Shown one piece after another: positions 63,573 to 64,000 of a stretch of 64,000 bases of DNA. The stretch is from Curtobacterium sp. ISL-83 (GTDB lineage Bacteria > Actinomycetota > Actinomycetes > Actinomycetales > Microbacteriaceae). The notes under the pieces are model-generated. The model had not been told where the DNA came from. It was given only the letters and a program-made list of their open reading frames with translations, and did not search any database. The translations under genes and the position numbers were made by a program. The DNA is taken from positions 1 to 64,000 of the forward strand of contig NZ_JAGGPH010000011.1 in assembly GCF_018613895.1 (NCBI RefSeq), read 5' to 3'. How positions within the stretch are numbered: position 1 is the first letter of the stretch; each line of letters starts with the position of its first letter.

Positions 63573-64000
63573 CTACATCAGTTCCGCGATGGTCGCCATG
63601 ATCGTCGGGTCCGCCAGCGTGGTCGTGTCGCCGATGCGACGCCCCTCGGCCGCGTCGCGGAGGAGGCGACGCATGATCTTGCCGGACCGCGTCTTCGGCA
63701 ACTCGGGGACGACCACGACCTGCCGGGGCTTCGCGATCGCGCCGATGCGCGTCCCGACCCAGGCACGCAGTTCGGCGGCTGCGGCGTCGCGGTCGACTCC
63801 TGCGGCCGCCTCGGTCGTGAGGATCACGAACGCGACGACCGCCTGCCCCGTGGTCTCGTCGGCGGCACCCACGACGGCTGCCTCGGCGACGCCCTCGTGG
63901 CCGACGAGCGCGGACTCGATCTCGGCCGTCGACAGTCGGTGGCCGGACACGTTCATGACGTCGTCGACGCGGCCCTGCACCCAGATGTCGCCCTGGCCGT
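63573..64000 (-). CDS. acs: Acetyl-CoA synthetase, C-terminal part (cut by window end)
   Basis: About 142 C-terminal residues of an acyl-adenylate-forming enzyme: hinge and A8 motif [21 protein letters not shown] and the catalytic lysine in [11 protein letters not shown]. Both match acetyl-CoA synthetase (AMP-forming), which makes acetyl-CoA from acetate and ATP. The gene continues beyond 64000. With pta and ackA it gives both acetate-producing and acetate-using routes. The C-terminal lysine is the site acetylated by Pat-type regulators in other bacteria. Confidence 0.92.
   Translation of the reverse strand, partial: GQGDIWVQGRVDDVMNVSGHRLSTAEIESALVGHEGVAEAAVVGAADETTGQAVVAFVILTTEAAAGVDRDAAAAELRAWVGTRIGAIAKPRQVVVVPELPKTRSGKIMRRLLRDAAEGRRIGDTTTLADPTIMATIAELM

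Overview
The window is high-GC actinobacterial chromosome (about 70% G+C by eye). It most resembles the family Microbacteriaceae, probably Curtobacterium or a near relative. This rests on gene content, on actinobacterial gene orders (tRNA-Thr/tRNA-Met, a MaoC dehydratase pair, tRNA-Trp-secE-nusG-rplK-rplA; SRP RNA-dnaX-recR; lysC-asd), on many GTG starts and on a perfect actinobacterial-type LexA box. No database search was possible. I see no insertion sequence, prophage, CRISPR array or rRNA gene; this is mostly core chromosome with transport and sensing genes inserted.

Layout. 1-8.3 kb: end of an M23 peptidase, two tRNAs, a small hypothetical gene, a MaoC dehydratase pair with murB, an aspartate-type aminotransferase facing them, then tRNA-Trp-secE-nusG-rplK-rplA. 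8.3-22.7 kb lies between rplKA and rplJL: a six-helix membrane protein, an orphan YqaJ-type nuclease, a ROK-regulated sugar uptake and oxidation cluster (isomerase/epimerase, Gfo/Idh dehydrogenase, binding protein, two permeases, TolB-like propeller), and a MacB-type ABC exporter divergent from a two-component system. 22.7-24 kb: rplJL with a structured leader. 24-32 kb: amino acid permease, ABC exporter, transsulfuration pair (cystathionine beta-synthase, cystathionine gamma-synthase) and an MFS transporter. 32-38.4 kb: a small lipoprotein, a secreted S53 protease, tandem repeats, a TetR/MFS efflux pair, a PH-domain protein and tRNA-Ser. 38.5-42 kb: pta-ackA. 42-46.6 kb: NAD(P)-binding protein, SRP RNA, dnaX, recR. 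46.7-51.8 kb: lysC-asd, mqo and a LexA-boxed radical SAM gene. 52-59 kb: two sensor/response-regulator systems around thymidine kinase and a luciferase-like oxidoreductase, then tRNA-Pro. 59-64 kb: metallophosphoesterase, class A penicillin-binding protein, DUF4177-RidA pair, and the end of acetyl-CoA synthetase, which runs out of the window.

How the genes work together. Translation and export machinery (tRNAs, secE, nusG, ribosomal proteins, SRP RNA) is interleaved with cell-wall synthesis (murB, PBP, M23), aspartate-family and sulfur amino acid synthesis, and acetate/malate metabolism (pta, ackA, acs, mqo). The accessory genes (sugar cluster, secreted acid protease, efflux pumps, sensors) would suit a plant- or soil-associated heterotroph; that is inference.

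Most unusual points: (1) at least eight genes whose start codon sits 6-7 bases after a TANNNT -10 box, predicting leaderless mRNAs; (2) a sensor kinase / His-less pseudo-kinase / response-regulator trio; (3) mosaic 19-bp tandem arrays at convergent gene ends that share one unit; (4) a family of near-identical GGAGGC hairpins after stop codons; (5) a 23-bp duplication of the SRP RNA 3' end.
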